The notes under the pieces are model-generated. The model was not told the DNA's origin. It saw only the letters and a list, made by a program, of their open reading frames with translations, and did not search any database. Below are positions 1 through 8,535 of a DNA stretch of 20,187 nt, piece after piece (within the stretch, counting starts at the first letter, position 1; every line of letters starts with the position of its first letter). The position numbers and the translations under genes are program-made. Origin of the DNA: a virus; the IMG/VR virus record IMGVR_UViG_3300017744_000208, positions 1-20,187 of that record; one strand, 5' to 3'.

Positions 1-2
1 AT

Positions 3-1187
3 GTTGATGAGTTTATAGTAGGTACAGGTTCATTTACAGGCTCAAGTTCAGGCAATCTTGCTTTTACACATGGCACAATATCAAGTGCAGGAAATAAAAT
101 TTATAAATCTGGTACAACACACGCTGTATCTTTAGTTGCTTCATCTAGTTTAGCAGGTAATGTCACTTTAACTTTACCTGTCAATGATGGTGACGCTAAC
201 CAAATATTATCAACAGATGGTTCAGGTAATTTATCTTTCATCTCTGCAACTGCCGCTTCAGGTGCAGGATTATCTGACTTATCAGATGACACTACACCAA
301 GTCTAGGTGGTAATTTAGATATGAATGGTAATGACATTATTACATTATCAAATGCTAATATTGACCTATTGCCTCACGGCACTGGTAAAGTTGTTATGGA
401 TGGTAATGGTACTTCAGGTGGTGTTAGTGTATCAGATGGTTTAATTGACATAAGAACAGGCACAGGCGCTGTGTCTAAAGTTAAATTTTATTGTGAGGTT
501 TCTAATGCTCACGCACAAACTATACAGGCACAACCACATTCTGCAGGTAGTTCAGCAGTATTAACTCTACCTATTGCAACTGGTACTCTTATAGGTACAG
601 GTGATAGTGGCACAGTTTCTAACACTATGTTAGCAAATTCATCATTTGCATTTACAGATGAAAGTTCAACTGCTGGAGGAGTTTCATTAGGTGGTAATTT
701 AGAGTTTCTTGCAGGTGCAGGTATTAATACAACTGCTTCTGGTGATACGTTAACTATCGCAGGAGAAGACGCTACAACATCTAATAAAGGTATCGCTTCA
801 TTTACTAGTGCAGACTTCTCTGTGGCTTCAGGTGCTGTATCGTTAGTCGCTGAAAGAATACAAGACATTGTAGGTGCAATGGTTGGTAGTAATACTGAAA
901 CTAGAATTACGGTTACCTATGATGATACAGCTGCAACATTAAATTTTGTTGTGGATAATGACTTATCTAACTATGATAACTCATCATCTGGATTTACAAC
1001 TGCTTCATCTACAACTACATTTACTAACAAAACATTGACAAGTCCTAAAGTAAACGAAGATGTGGCTGTCACAGCAACTGCAACACAATTAAATCATACG
1101 GTTGGGGTTACTAGTGCAATCCAAACACAATTAGACACAAAATCAAGTAAAGCACAATCAATCGCATTTTCACTTGCTCTTGGTTAA
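3..1187 (+). CDS. Tail-fibre-like structural protein, C-terminal part (5' truncated)
   Basis: The frame is open from base 3, so the gene begins before the window; about 394 residues are visible. The first internal ATG (321) has no convincing ribosome site and lies mid-repeat, so it is not the true start. The protein is rich in Gly, Ser, Thr, Ala and Asn, lacks Cys apart from one residue, and repeats short beta-type units: LTLP strands (near bases 170-180 and 560-570) and GGNL segments (near 309 and 694). Near its end are the segments IQDIVGAMVG and NKTLTSPKV, which I associate with structural and fibre proteins of marine myoviruses. It sits directly upstream of gp13, where T4 has its fibre/fibritin genes (gp10-12, wac). 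Role: probably a virion fibre or whisker-type protein. The family is not firmly recognised and the receptor is unknown. Confidence 0.6.
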   Translation, partial: VDEFIVGTGSFTGSSSGNLAFTHGTISSAGNKIYKSGTTHAVSLVASSSLAGNVTLTLPVNDGDANQILSTDGSGNLSFISATAASGAGLSDLSDDTTPSLGGNLDMNGNDIITLSNANIDLLPHGTGKVVMDGNGTSGGVSVSDGLIDIRTGTGAVSKVKFYCEVSNAHAQTIQAQPHSAGSSAVLTLPIATGTLIGTGDSGTVSNTMLANSSFAFTDESSTAGGVSLGGNLEFLAGAGINTTASGDTLTIAGEDATTSNKGIASFTSADFSVASGAVSLVAERIQDIVGAMVGSNTETRITVTYDDTAATLNFVVDNDLSNYDNSSSGFTTASSTTTFTNKTLTSPKVNEDVAVTATATQLNHTVGVTSAIQTQLDTKSSKAQSIAFSLALG

Positions 1188-1190
1188 TAT

Positions 1191-1198
1191 TATAAATA
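1191..1198 (+). promoter_or_regulatory. T4-type late promoter box upstream of gp13
   Basis: Perfect TATAAATA in the 35-nt gap between the fibre gene and gp13. This is the established T4 late promoter core, recognised by the gp55 sigma factor. Transcription would start about 6 nt downstream, leaving a leader of roughly 20 nt that carries an AAGGG ribosome site at 1212-1216. Confidence 0.8.
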
Positions 1199-1222
1199 TA
1201 CCAGTAAAGATAAGGGATTATT

Positions 1223-2038
1223 ATGGCAACGCCAGCAAGTAGAGCACAATTAAAAGAATACGCATTAAGAAACTTAGGTAAGCCAGTTATAGAGATAAAT
1301 GTTGATGACGCACAACTAGAAGATAGATTAGATGAAGCACTTCAATATTTTGCACAATATCACTATGACGGTATAGAAAGAGTTTATCTAAAGTATCTGT
1401 TAACTAGCAATGATTTAGCAAGACTTAAATCACCTCAAGGTGACTCAACGGTTACTGCTTCGGTTGGTGGAAGAACAACATCTTACACAGAAGCCAACAA
1501 CTGGATTGGTGTACCTGACTCTGTACTTGCTGTCAATAGAATATTTCCTTTATCTGATAAACATAGCAACAATATGTTTGATATAAGGTATCAATTAAGA
1601 TTAAATGATCTTTATGATTTTTCTTCAACATCTATAATACACTACGATATGGTTCTAAGGCATTTAGATTTTTTAGACCACGTGTTAGTAGGTGAAAAAC
1701 CAATTAGATTTAATCAACACAACAATAAACTTTACATTGATATGGACTGGAAAGTAGATATGAATGAGGGTGAGTATTTAATTATTGAGTGTTATAGAAA
1801 ATTAGACCCAACAGTAATGACAGATGTATTTAATGATATATTTTTAAAAAGATATGTGACTGCTCTGTTTAAAAAACAATGGGGTGCTAACTTATCTAAA
1901 TTTAATGGTGTAGCAATGATCGGTGGTGTGACATTAAATGGTCAACAGATATATTCTGAAGCACTACAAGATGTTCAAAAATTAGAAGAAGACATAAGAG
2001 GCACTTACGAGACACCTGTATCTTACATGATAGGATAG
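1223..2038 (+). CDS. 13: Neck/head completion protein gp13
   Basis: Predicted neck protein that seals the DNA-filled head and helps join it to the tail, acting with gp14. The 271-residue product is close in size to T4 gp13 (about 309). It opens with MATPASRAQLKEYALR followed by an acidic helix (INVDDAQLEDRLDEALQYF) of the kind seen in marine T4-like gp13 proteins; a conserved-looking block around residues 150-175 contains LVGEKPIRFNQHNNKLYIDM. Gene order gp13-14-15-16-17 matches T4. The ATG at 1223 has an AAGGG ribosome site 6 nt upstream and follows a perfect late promoter box. Nothing looks broken. The assignment rests on remembered family sequence plus synteny. Confidence 0.85.
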   Translation: MATPASRAQLKEYALRNLGKPVIEINVDDAQLEDRLDEALQYFAQYHYDGIERVYLKYLLTSNDLARLKSPQGDSTVTASVGGRTTSYTEANNWIGVPDSVLAVNRIFPLSDKHSNNMFDIRYQLRLNDLYDFSSTSIIHYDMVLRHLDFLDHVLVGEKPIRFNQHNNKLYIDMDWKVDMNEGEYLIIECYRKLDPTVMTDVFNDIFLKRYVTALFKKQWGANLSKFNGVAMIGGVTLNGQQIYSEALQDVQKLEEDIRGTYETPVSYMIG

Positions 2039-2042
2039 GTAA

Positions 2043-2822
2043 ATGGCAGTTAATCACTACTTTCAAGGTGGCGATGGGATCGGCAATCAGGCTGAGAAAA
2101 ATCTACACGAAAACTTAATAATAGAAGGCCTTAAAATTTATGGCCATGATGTCTATTATCTACCTAGAACATTAGTAAACCAAGACTTAATACTTGGTGA
2201 AGATGTTGCTTCAAAATTCAATGCTTCTTATCTATTAGAAATGTACTTTGAAACTACGGAAGGTTTTCAAGGTGAAAGAGAATTAATATCTAAATTTGGT
2301 TTAGAGATAAGAGATGATACAACATTTACAGTATCAAAAAGAAGATGGGATGACGCAGTAGGCGATCAAGCTACTTTAATCAAATCAGGTAGACCTAACG
2401 AAGGTGACCTAATTTATTTCCCAATGATGAAATCTTATTTTGAAATTCAATTTGTAGAAGATCAACAACCATTTTATCAATTAGGAAACTTACCTGTTTA
2501 CAAATTAAGATGTACTAGATTTGAATACAGTAATGAAAGAATTGATACAAATGTTTCAGACATCAATAAATTAGAAGACGATAAGTCTTTGGACATGTAT
2601 GCTCATCAAATGAGTTTAGAAAACGAAGATGGTAATATATTGATGGAAGGTGATGAACAAAATTTCTTAATACTTGAAACTTATGATCAACAAACACAAC
2701 AGCCATATGCAGATAACTCAACATTTGAGTCAGACGCAGGTTTTGGTACGTCTAGTACAACAGATGATATACTAGACTTTACAGAAAGAAACCCATTTGG
2801 TGAGGTTGACGAAGGATTCTAA
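2043..2822 (+). CDS. 14: Neck protein gp14
   Basis: Predicted neck protein that, with gp13, forms the connector between portal and tail. At 259 residues it matches T4 gp14 (256). The N-terminal block (residues 1-60) containing NHYFQGGDGIGNQAEKNLHE and YGHDVYYLPR is typical of gp14 of T4-like phages; the C-terminal third is acidic and low in complexity (Asp, Glu, Gln, Thr). The start at 2043 lies 4 nt after the gp13 stop, with AGG-rich sequence just upstream, and the stop TAA shares its last base with the gp15 ATG (TAATG), which indicates translational coupling. Confidence 0.87.
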   Translation: MAVNHYFQGGDGIGNQAEKNLHENLIIEGLKIYGHDVYYLPRTLVNQDLILGEDVASKFNASYLLEMYFETTEGFQGERELISKFGLEIRDDTTFTVSKRRWDDAVGDQATLIKSGRPNEGDLIYFPMMKSYFEIQFVEDQQPFYQLGNLPVYKLRCTRFEYSNERIDTNVSDINKLEDDKSLDMYAHQMSLENEDGNILMEGDEQNFLILETYDQQTQQPYADNSTFESDAGFGTSSTTDDILDFTERNPFGEVDEGF

Positions 2823-3631
2823 TGCTAGGAGATTATTTTTACCACGAAAGTTTAAGAAAGATTATTATTGCCTTTGGTACTATCTTTAATAATATTCATA
2901 TTCATAGAAAAGATAGCACTGGCAAAGTAGTACAGTCTATAAAAGTTCCTTTAGCGTATTCGCCTAAAGAAAAGTTTATTGCACGATTAGATCAACAACC
3001 AGATTTAGTACAAGATAGAAGAGTCGCTGTGACACTACCTAGAATGGGTTTTGAAATTTCTGGTTTAAGTTATGACCCAAGTAGAAAATTAAATAGAATG
3101 GGTCAGATTAAAAAAGTTAGAGCAACTTCAACAGATGGTAAGATTATGAATAAACAATTTAATCCTGTGCCTTATAATATTAGTATGAATTTATATTCAT
3201 TTACTTCAAGTGCTGAGGGTGGACTACAAATAATAGAACAGATTTTACCTTTCTTTCAACCAGATTACACGGTAAGTATTAGAGCAATACCTGGTATGAA
3301 TATTGTAAGAGATGTACCTATAATATTAAATAATGTTAATTATGAAGATACATATAGTGGAGACTTTACTACAAGAAGAGCGGTCGTTTATACTTTAGCA
3401 TTTACTGCTAAAACATACTTGTATGGACCAGTAAGTCAACAGAGAGTTATCAAATCTACACAGGCAGATATGTATACCGACACAACAAATAACCCTAAAA
3501 GAGAACAAAGAATTGTTGTTGAAACAAATCCTACAGGTGCCGACGCTGATGATGATTTTGGATTTACAACAACTGTGACAAGTTTTACTGATTCAAAAAA
3601 TTATAACCCAACAAGTGATAGTGATGAATAA
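2822..3631 (+). CDS. 15: Tail sheath stabiliser / tail terminator gp15
   Basis: Predicted hexameric tail terminator that caps the tail tube and contracted sheath and docks to the neck. At 269 residues it matches T4 gp15 (272). T4-like landmarks are visible: an N-terminal YFYHESLRK segment (T4 has YFYNSSFRR), the VPLAYSPKEKFI block near residues 42-53 (T4: VPITYASKEHF), and IIEQILPFFQPDY near residues 137-149 (T4: IVEQILPYFQPHF). The C-terminal ~40 residues are Asp/Thr rich and probably flexible. It begins at the TAATG junction with gp14 and ends 2 nt before gp16. Confidence 0.93.
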   Translation: MLGDYFYHESLRKIIIAFGTIFNNIHIHRKDSTGKVVQSIKVPLAYSPKEKFIARLDQQPDLVQDRRVAVTLPRMGFEISGLSYDPSRKLNRMGQIKKVRATSTDGKIMNKQFNPVPYNISMNLYSFTSSAEGGLQIIEQILPFFQPDYTVSIRAIPGMNIVRDVPIILNNVNYEDTYSGDFTTRRAVVYTLAFTAKTYLYGPVSQQRVIKSTQADMYTDTTNNPKREQRIVVETNPTGADADDDFGFTTTVTSFTDSKNYNPTSDSDE

Positions 3632-3633
3632 TT

Positions 3634-4131
3634 ATGAGTATAGACGATAAGATAAATGAAGCACTTGGTATCTCTACGGATAAACCAACAACTAAACAAG
3701 TAATCAAAAAAGATTTTACACCACCTGTTCCTAGATTAGAAGATAAGAATAAGGAAGATGTAGATAATGATTACAAATATAGTAGAGAAAATTATTACAA
3801 TCTTATAGAAAGAGGACAAGACGCTATACAAGGTATACTTGATATTGCTAATGAAAGTCAACACCCGAGAGCATACGAGGTTGCAGGTAATTTAATTAAA
3901 CAAGTTGCTGACACGGTTGATAAACTACAAGACTTGCAAGGTAAACTAAAAAATTTAAAAGATGTTCCTAATAAGACAACTGCAAATATCAAACAGGCAT
4001 TGTTTGTAGGTTCATCAGCAGATTTACATAAAATGCTAAAAAATAAAAATAAGGATGTACAAAGTGACGAAGATAAAGATTTTAAAGGCAAAGACATCAC
4101 ACCCAAAGATACAGACGTTTCTGATAAGTGA
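3634..4131 (+). CDS. 16: Small terminase subunit gp16
   Basis: Predicted small terminase that recognises concatemeric DNA and regulates the gp17 motor. At 165 residues it is nearly the length of T4 gp16 (164). It is highly charged, with a central helical, coiled-coil-prone stretch (about residues 60-115, including YNLIERGQDAIQGILDIANE) flanked by Lys/Asp-rich termini, as expected for gp16. Its position between gp15 and gp17 is the T4 order. No strong ribosome site precedes the ATG; the 2-nt spacing from the gp15 stop suggests coupling. The 3' end overlaps the start of the next ORF in another frame. Confidence 0.85.
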   Translation: MSIDDKINEALGISTDKPTTKQVIKKDFTPPVPRLEDKNKEDVDNDYKYSRENYYNLIERGQDAIQGILDIANESQHPRAYEVAGNLIKQVADTVDKLQDLQGKLKNLKDVPNKTTANIKQALFVGSSADLHKMLKNKNKDVQSDEDKDFKGKDITPKDTDVSDK

Positions 4132-4381
4132 TTTAACATATATACATAAAAATCCATATCCTAATACTTTACCCGAAGATCAAAGAAACACCTGGCTAAG
4201 TGATGGTATGAACGATCCAATACACGTTATTAGACACTCTATCAGTCCAACTCCTCGTATGGGTGTAGGAGGACAACTATATATTGAAAAGCAGTATTCT
4301 GTCAAAAGAGGCAGTAGTAGAATAAGTTATGCCGTAGAAAATGGTTATAACGCAATAGAAGGTATAATAGTAGATGAGTGA
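4055..4381 (+). CDS. Small conserved-looking protein between gp16 and gp17, start uncertain
   Basis: Not recognised. The non-overlapping part, from about base 4130, encodes a compact domain with NPYPNTLPEDQRNTW, DPIHVIRHSISPTPRMGVGG and a basic/aromatic C-terminus; it ends in an ATGAGTGA overlap with gp17. The T4 order has nothing here. The ATG at 4055 has AAGG directly abutting it, which is too close. The GTG at 4064 has AAGGA at 4051-4055 with 8 nt spacing and is the better start on ribosome-site grounds (105 residues). Both place 68-77 nt inside gp16 in a different frame. A later non-standard start or a frameshift from gp16 is also possible. Context suggests a packaging accessory, but no function can be assigned. 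Confidence 0.7.
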   Translation: MYKVTKIKILKAKTSHPKIQTFLISDLTYIHKNPYPNTLPEDQRNTWLSDGMNDPIHVIRHSISPTPRMGVGGQLYIEKQYSVKRGSSRISYAVENGYNAIEGIIVDE

Positions 4382-5999
4382 AAATTATTTAGGCAATCCT
4401 AATTTATTTAAAGCACACACAAAGCAAGAATATACTGAGCAACAAATAGTAGAGCTTGATAGATGTATGAAAGATCCTGTGTACTTTATCAAAACATATA
4501 TTAGAATTGTAAACATAGATGAAGGTCTTGTACCTTTTGAGATGTATAAGTTTCAGGAAAAAATGGTAAGGTCATTTGACGCAAACAGATTTTCTATATG
4601 TAAACTACCTAGACAATCAGGTAAGTCAACTACTATCATCGCTTACTTATTACATCAAGTTATATTTAATGATAATATTAATGTAGCCATACTTGCTAAC
4701 AAATCTACAACTGCTAGAGATTTATTAGGTAGATTACAACTTGCATATGAAAATTTACCTACCTTTCTACAACAAGGTGTTCTTAACTGGAACAAAGGTT
4801 CTTTAGAATTAGAGAATGGCTCAAAGATACTTGCAGCTGCAACATCATCAAGTGCTATTCGAGGTGGTTCATTCAACATAATATTCCTTGATGAGTTTGC
4901 TTTTATACCTGCAAATATATCTGAACAATTTTTTAGTTCAGTTTATCCTACAATATCTTCTGGTAAAAAATCTAAAGTTATGATTGTATCTACGCCACAT
5001 GGTATGAATATGTATTACAAAATATGGAATGACGCAATACATAAAAGAAATGACTATGTGCCAATTGAAGTACATTGGTCAGAGGTACCAGGTAGAGATG
5101 ATAAGTGGAAAGAAGAAACTATAAGAAACACTAGTGAGGCACAATTTGCCACAGAGTTTGAGTGTGAGTTTGTAGGTTCGGTAGACACACTTTTAAATCC
5201 ATCTAAAATTAGAACCATGTCGCATAGTAATCCTATTGTATCTCAAAATGGTTTAGATATGTACGAACAAGCAATTAAAGGTAGAGATTATGTAATGACG
5301 GTTGATGTAGCAAGAGGTACAGTAAAAGATTATTCTGCCTTTGTGGTTTTTGACGTATCAAAAATGCCTTATCGCATAGTTGCAAAATATAGAAACAATG
5401 AAATTAAACCTTTACTATTTCCTCATACTATTGAAAAGGTTGCAAGAGCATATAACAATGCTCATGTTTGTGTTGAGGTAAATGATGTGGGTCATCAAGT
5501 AGCAGACGCATTACAATTTGAATTAGAATACACAAACTTATTAATGTGTATGATGAAAGGTAGAGCAGGTCAAATATTAGGTGGTGGTTTTTCTAAACGA
5601 GGGTCTCAACTAGGTGTTCGTATGACAAAACAAGTTAAAAGAATTGGTTGTACAAACTTAAAAACATTGGTTGAAGGCGATAAACTTATAATTAATGACT
5701 TTAATATTATAGAAGAATTATCAACCTTTGTAAGAAGAGGTCAATCATGGCAAGCCGAAGAAGGTTCTAATGACGACCTTGCAATGTGTTTAGTGATATT
5801 TGCATGGATATCTAATCAAAGATATTTTAAAGAATTAACAGACCTAGATGTACGTGCTAGAATGTATGAAGAGCAACAAAACGCAATAGAACAAGATATG
5901 GCACCTTTTGGGTTTGTAGATGACGGCACAGAGGAAGACACAATAATAGACGATAAAGGTGAGATATGGTCACCTGTAAGAGTCCGTAAAGGTCTATAA
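4374..5999 (+). CDS. 17: Large terminase (packaging ATPase-nuclease) gp17
   Basis: Motor and headful nuclease that translocates DNA into the prohead through gp20. The N-terminal ATPase shows a Walker A loop RQSGKST (residues 80-86), Walker B IIFLDE (169-174) and the coupling motif STPHG (206-210). The C-terminal RNase H-like nuclease shows its acidic residues in TVDVARG (Asp311), VEVND (Glu368) and SNDDLA (Asp467/468). Length is 541 residues against 610 for T4 gp17; the shortfall is mainly before Walker A. The ATG overlaps the upstream small ORF by 8 nt. All catalytic positions appear intact, so this is a functional terminase. Confidence 0.97.
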   Translation: MSENYLGNPNLFKAHTKQEYTEQQIVELDRCMKDPVYFIKTYIRIVNIDEGLVPFEMYKFQEKMVRSFDANRFSICKLPRQSGKSTTIIAYLLHQVIFNDNINVAILANKSTTARDLLGRLQLAYENLPTFLQQGVLNWNKGSLELENGSKILAAATSSSAIRGGSFNIIFLDEFAFIPANISEQFFSSVYPTISSGKKSKVMIVSTPHGMNMYYKIWNDAIHKRNDYVPIEVHWSEVPGRDDKWKEETIRNTSEAQFATEFECEFVGSVDTLLNPSKIRTMSHSNPIVSQNGLDMYEQAIKGRDYVMTVDVARGTVKDYSAFVVFDVSKMPYRIVAKYRNNEIKPLLFPHTIEKVARAYNNAHVCVEVNDVGHQVADALQFELEYTNLLMCMMKGRAGQILGGGFSKRGSQLGVRMTKQVKRIGCTNLKTLVEGDKLIINDFNIIEELSTFVRRGQSWQAEEGSNDDLAMCLVIFAWISNQRYFKELTDLDVRARMYEEQQNAIEQDMAPFGFVDDGTEEDTIIDDKGEIWSPVRVRKGL

Positions 6000-6002
6000 A
6001 AA

Positions 6003-6010
6003 CATAAATA
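6003..6010 (+). promoter_or_regulatory. Variant late promoter box upstream of gp18
   Basis: CATAAATA, 7 of 8 matches to the T4 late core, lies in the 58-nt gap between gp17 and gp18. The predicted transcript start is about 40 nt before the gp18 ATG. The same C-for-T variant recurs at two other gene starts in this window, which supports its use. Confidence 0.55.
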
Positions 6011-6057
6011 GATTTGAGATTAATGATACTATTTAGCTAAATAGGAGAACAACACAT

Positions 6058-7965
6058 ATGGCATTTCAAGTTTCACCAGGTGTTCTCGTAAGAGAAAAAG
6101 ACTTAACAAATGTAATACCAGCAGTTGCAACCTCAATAGGTGCATTTGCAGGTGATTTTACTCAAGGTCCATTAGATGAGATTACAACAGTTTCATCTGA
6201 AGGTCAATTAGTAGAAATTTTTGGTAAGCCTAACTCTACAACTTTTGAATCGTTCTTTTCGGCTGCAAGTTTCTTGCAATACGGAAACGCTTTAAGAGTA
6301 GTAAGAGCTTCGGGAACTGGGATCTTAAACGCAACTGCTAACGCAAGTGGCGTATTGATCAACAACACACAAGCCTACCAAGATAACTATGCTACAGGTC
6401 AAGGTTCAGTAGGACTTTGGGCTGCAAGAACAGCAGGTGCTCATGGTAACAACTTAAAAATATCCATCTGTCCAAGTTCAACTGCATACGAAGAAACATC
6501 AAAAACAACTGTAAATAACACTAACTTAGCTGTTGGAGATACATCGGTAACGGTAGCATCCGTATCTGGTATATCAGTCGGAGATATTATAAACTTTGGC
6601 GAAACTGGCGGTTATGAATATAGAATTACAGGTATTGCTTCAGCTACACTTACAATCGTAAGACATCCATCAGGCGTTGGCGGTTTACATACTGCTGTTG
6701 CTAACGGAGCTACTGTAAGAAGAAGATGGCAATACTATGATCTAGTTAGTGCTGCACCAGGAACATCACCTTATGCTTCTGACAGATCAGGTGTTAATGA
6801 TGAATTACACGTTGTAGTAGTTGACGAAGACGGTGGCATAACAGGAAAAGCAGGAGATATATTAGAAGTATATGATTCATTATCAAAAGCTTCTGACGCA
6901 AAAACTCCACAAGGAGATACTAACTATTATCCAGATGTAATATACAATAAATCAGCTTATGTTTATTGGATGGATCATCATACTAGTGGTACTAATTGGG
7001 GATCTGCTGTTCAATCAACAACATTTACTGCTGTCACAACAATTAAAAATGACTCATTAAGAGGCGGTGCAGACGGTTCAGCTGCTACAGTTGGCCAAAA
7101 GAAAACTGCTTATGAGAAATTTGAAGACGCTGAGACAACAGACATAAATCTAATCATTGCTGGTACATGTGACGCAACACATATTGACAACCTAATTACA
7201 ATCGCAGAAAACAGAAAAGACGCAGTAGTATTTGTTTCTCCTGAAAGAAGTGATGTAGTTAATGTTGCAAATAGTGTGACGCAAACAACCAACGTGACTG
7301 GATTTTTTAATTCAATCAGATCATCTTCATTTGTAGTATTTGATAGTGGTTACAAATATACTTACGACAAATATGCTGACGTATTCAGATTTGTACCATT
7401 AAACGGAGATATGGCGGGTTTATGTGCTAGAACGGATCTAGTTGCAGACTCACACTTCTCACCTGCTGGTTTTAACAGAGGTGTAGTAAGAGGTGCAGTT
7501 AAACTTGCTTATAATCCTAACAAAACACAAAGAGATGATTTATACAGAGCTAGAATAAACCCAGTGGTTACATTCCCAGGACAAGGTACAATCTTGTTTG
7601 GTGATAAAACTGGATTATCTGCTCCTAGTGCGTTTGATAGAATAAATGTAAGAAGACTATTCATTACTTTAGAGAAGGCAATATCAACTGCTTCTAAATT
7701 TCAATTGTTCGAGTTTAATGACGAATTTACAAGAGCACAATTTAGAAACATTGTAGAGCCATTTTTAAGAGATGTACAAGGCCGAAGAGGTATTACAGAC
7801 TTCTTGGTTGTTTGTGACGAAACAAACAATACAGGCGATGTCATTGATAGAAATGAATTTAGAGCTGACATTTTTGTCAAACCTGCTAGATCAATCAACT
7901 TTATAACTCTAACATTCGTGGCGACAAGAACAGGCGTCTCGTTTGAAGAAGTGATAGGAGCGTAG
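6058..7965 (+). CDS. 18: Contractile tail sheath protein gp18
   Basis: Sheath subunit that polymerises around the gp19 tube and contracts at infection. 635 residues against 659 in T4. The N-terminus (VSPGVLVREKDLTNVIPAV) and the GAFAGDFTQGP segment are hallmark contractile-sheath features. The C-terminal domain shows RINVRRLFITLEKAI and the closing beta segment ending ITLTFVATRTGVSFEE. Residues about 152-224 look like an inserted beta domain (GISVGDIINF... LTIVRHPSG... NGATVRRRW). A strong ribosome site, AGGAG at 6043-6047, precedes the ATG by 10 nt, fitting high expression. Confidence 0.96.
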   Translation: MAFQVSPGVLVREKDLTNVIPAVATSIGAFAGDFTQGPLDEITTVSSEGQLVEIFGKPNSTTFESFFSAASFLQYGNALRVVRASGTGILNATANASGVLINNTQAYQDNYATGQGSVGLWAARTAGAHGNNLKISICPSSTAYEETSKTTVNNTNLAVGDTSVTVASVSGISVGDIINFGETGGYEYRITGIASATLTIVRHPSGVGGLHTAVANGATVRRRWQYYDLVSAAPGTSPYASDRSGVNDELHVVVVDEDGGITGKAGDILEVYDSLSKASDAKTPQGDTNYYPDVIYNKSAYVYWMDHHTSGTNWGSAVQSTTFTAVTTIKNDSLRGGADGSAATVGQKKTAYEKFEDAETTDINLIIAGTCDATHIDNLITIAENRKDAVVFVSPERSDVVNVANSVTQTTNVTGFFNSIRSSSFVVFDSGYKYTYDKYADVFRFVPLNGDMAGLCARTDLVADSHFSPAGFNRGVVRGAVKLAYNPNKTQRDDLYRARINPVVTFPGQGTILFGDKTGLSAPSAFDRINVRRLFITLEKAISTASKFQLFEFNDEFTRAQFRNIVEPFLRDVQGRRGITDFLVVCDETNNTGDVIDRNEFRADIFVKPARSINFITLTFVATRTGVSFEEVIGA

Positions 7966-7969
7966 AACC

Positions 7970-8497
7970 ATGCCAAATATAAATGACTTTAAAAGTAAGT
8001 TAAGAGGCGGTGGAGCTCGAGCCAATCAGTTCAGAGTGACAATGCCTTTCCCTGGATTTGCAAGTGTAGGTGGAGAGACTGAAACAATGTCTTTCTTATG
8101 TACATCAACAAGTCTACCAGGAATGACCTTGGGAGAAGTTGCGATACCATTTAGAGGTAGGGAGTTATATGTAGCGGGTGATAGAACATTCGGTACATGG
8201 ACTACAACTATGCTAAATGATACTGACTTTTTAATTAGAAACGCATACGAGAGATGGTTAAATGGTATTAACAATATGTCTGATAATGAAGGCCTTGTTA
8301 ATCCTGCTGACTATCAAGTTGACTCTTTCGTTGACCAATTAGACCGAAACGGTAACGTGATTAAATCATACACTTTCAGAGGAATGTTCCCAATAACATT
8401 GGACGACATTGGTCTGGATTACGGTACTAACAATGCAGTAGAATCTTTTACTGCAACGCATAGATACCAATACTTTGAAACAAATACTACTACTTAA
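7970..8497 (+). CDS. 19: Tail tube protein gp19
   Basis: Major tail tube subunit through which DNA passes. 175 residues against 163 in T4 gp19. The match to T4 is direct at the core loop: VAGDRTFGTWTTTMLND (T4 VAGDRTFDDWTVTVMND). The N-terminal ANQFRVTMPFPG and the C-terminal FPITLDDIGLDY plus a short beta strand follow the same fold. It starts 4 nt after the gp18 stop, with AGGAG at 7956-7960 giving a 9-nt spacing. Sheath and tube are therefore co-transcribed and probably matched in amount. Confidence 0.96.
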   Translation: MPNINDFKSKLRGGGARANQFRVTMPFPGFASVGGETETMSFLCTSTSLPGMTLGEVAIPFRGRELYVAGDRTFGTWTTTMLNDTDFLIRNAYERWLNGINNMSDNEGLVNPADYQVDSFVDQLDRNGNVIKSYTFRGMFPITLDDIGLDYGTNNAVESFTATHRYQYFETNTTT

Positions 8498-8503
8498 TAG
8501 ACG

Positions 8504-8511
8504 ACTAAATA
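8504..8511 (+). promoter_or_regulatory. Possible degenerate late promoter box upstream of gp20
   Basis: ACTAAATA in the 38-nt gap between gp19 and gp20 matches TATAAATA at six of eight positions and sits where a late promoter would serve gp20. This is weak; read-through from the gp18 promoter is an equally good explanation. Confidence 0.25.
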
Positions 8512-8535
8512 ATTAAGTAGAATTGAGGATATAAT

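Noticed and set aside
4374-5999. Split or intron-bearing terminase, because it is about 70 residues shorter than T4 gp17
   Set aside because: All ATPase and nuclease motifs are present in one frame with normal spacing; the shortfall is at the N-terminus.
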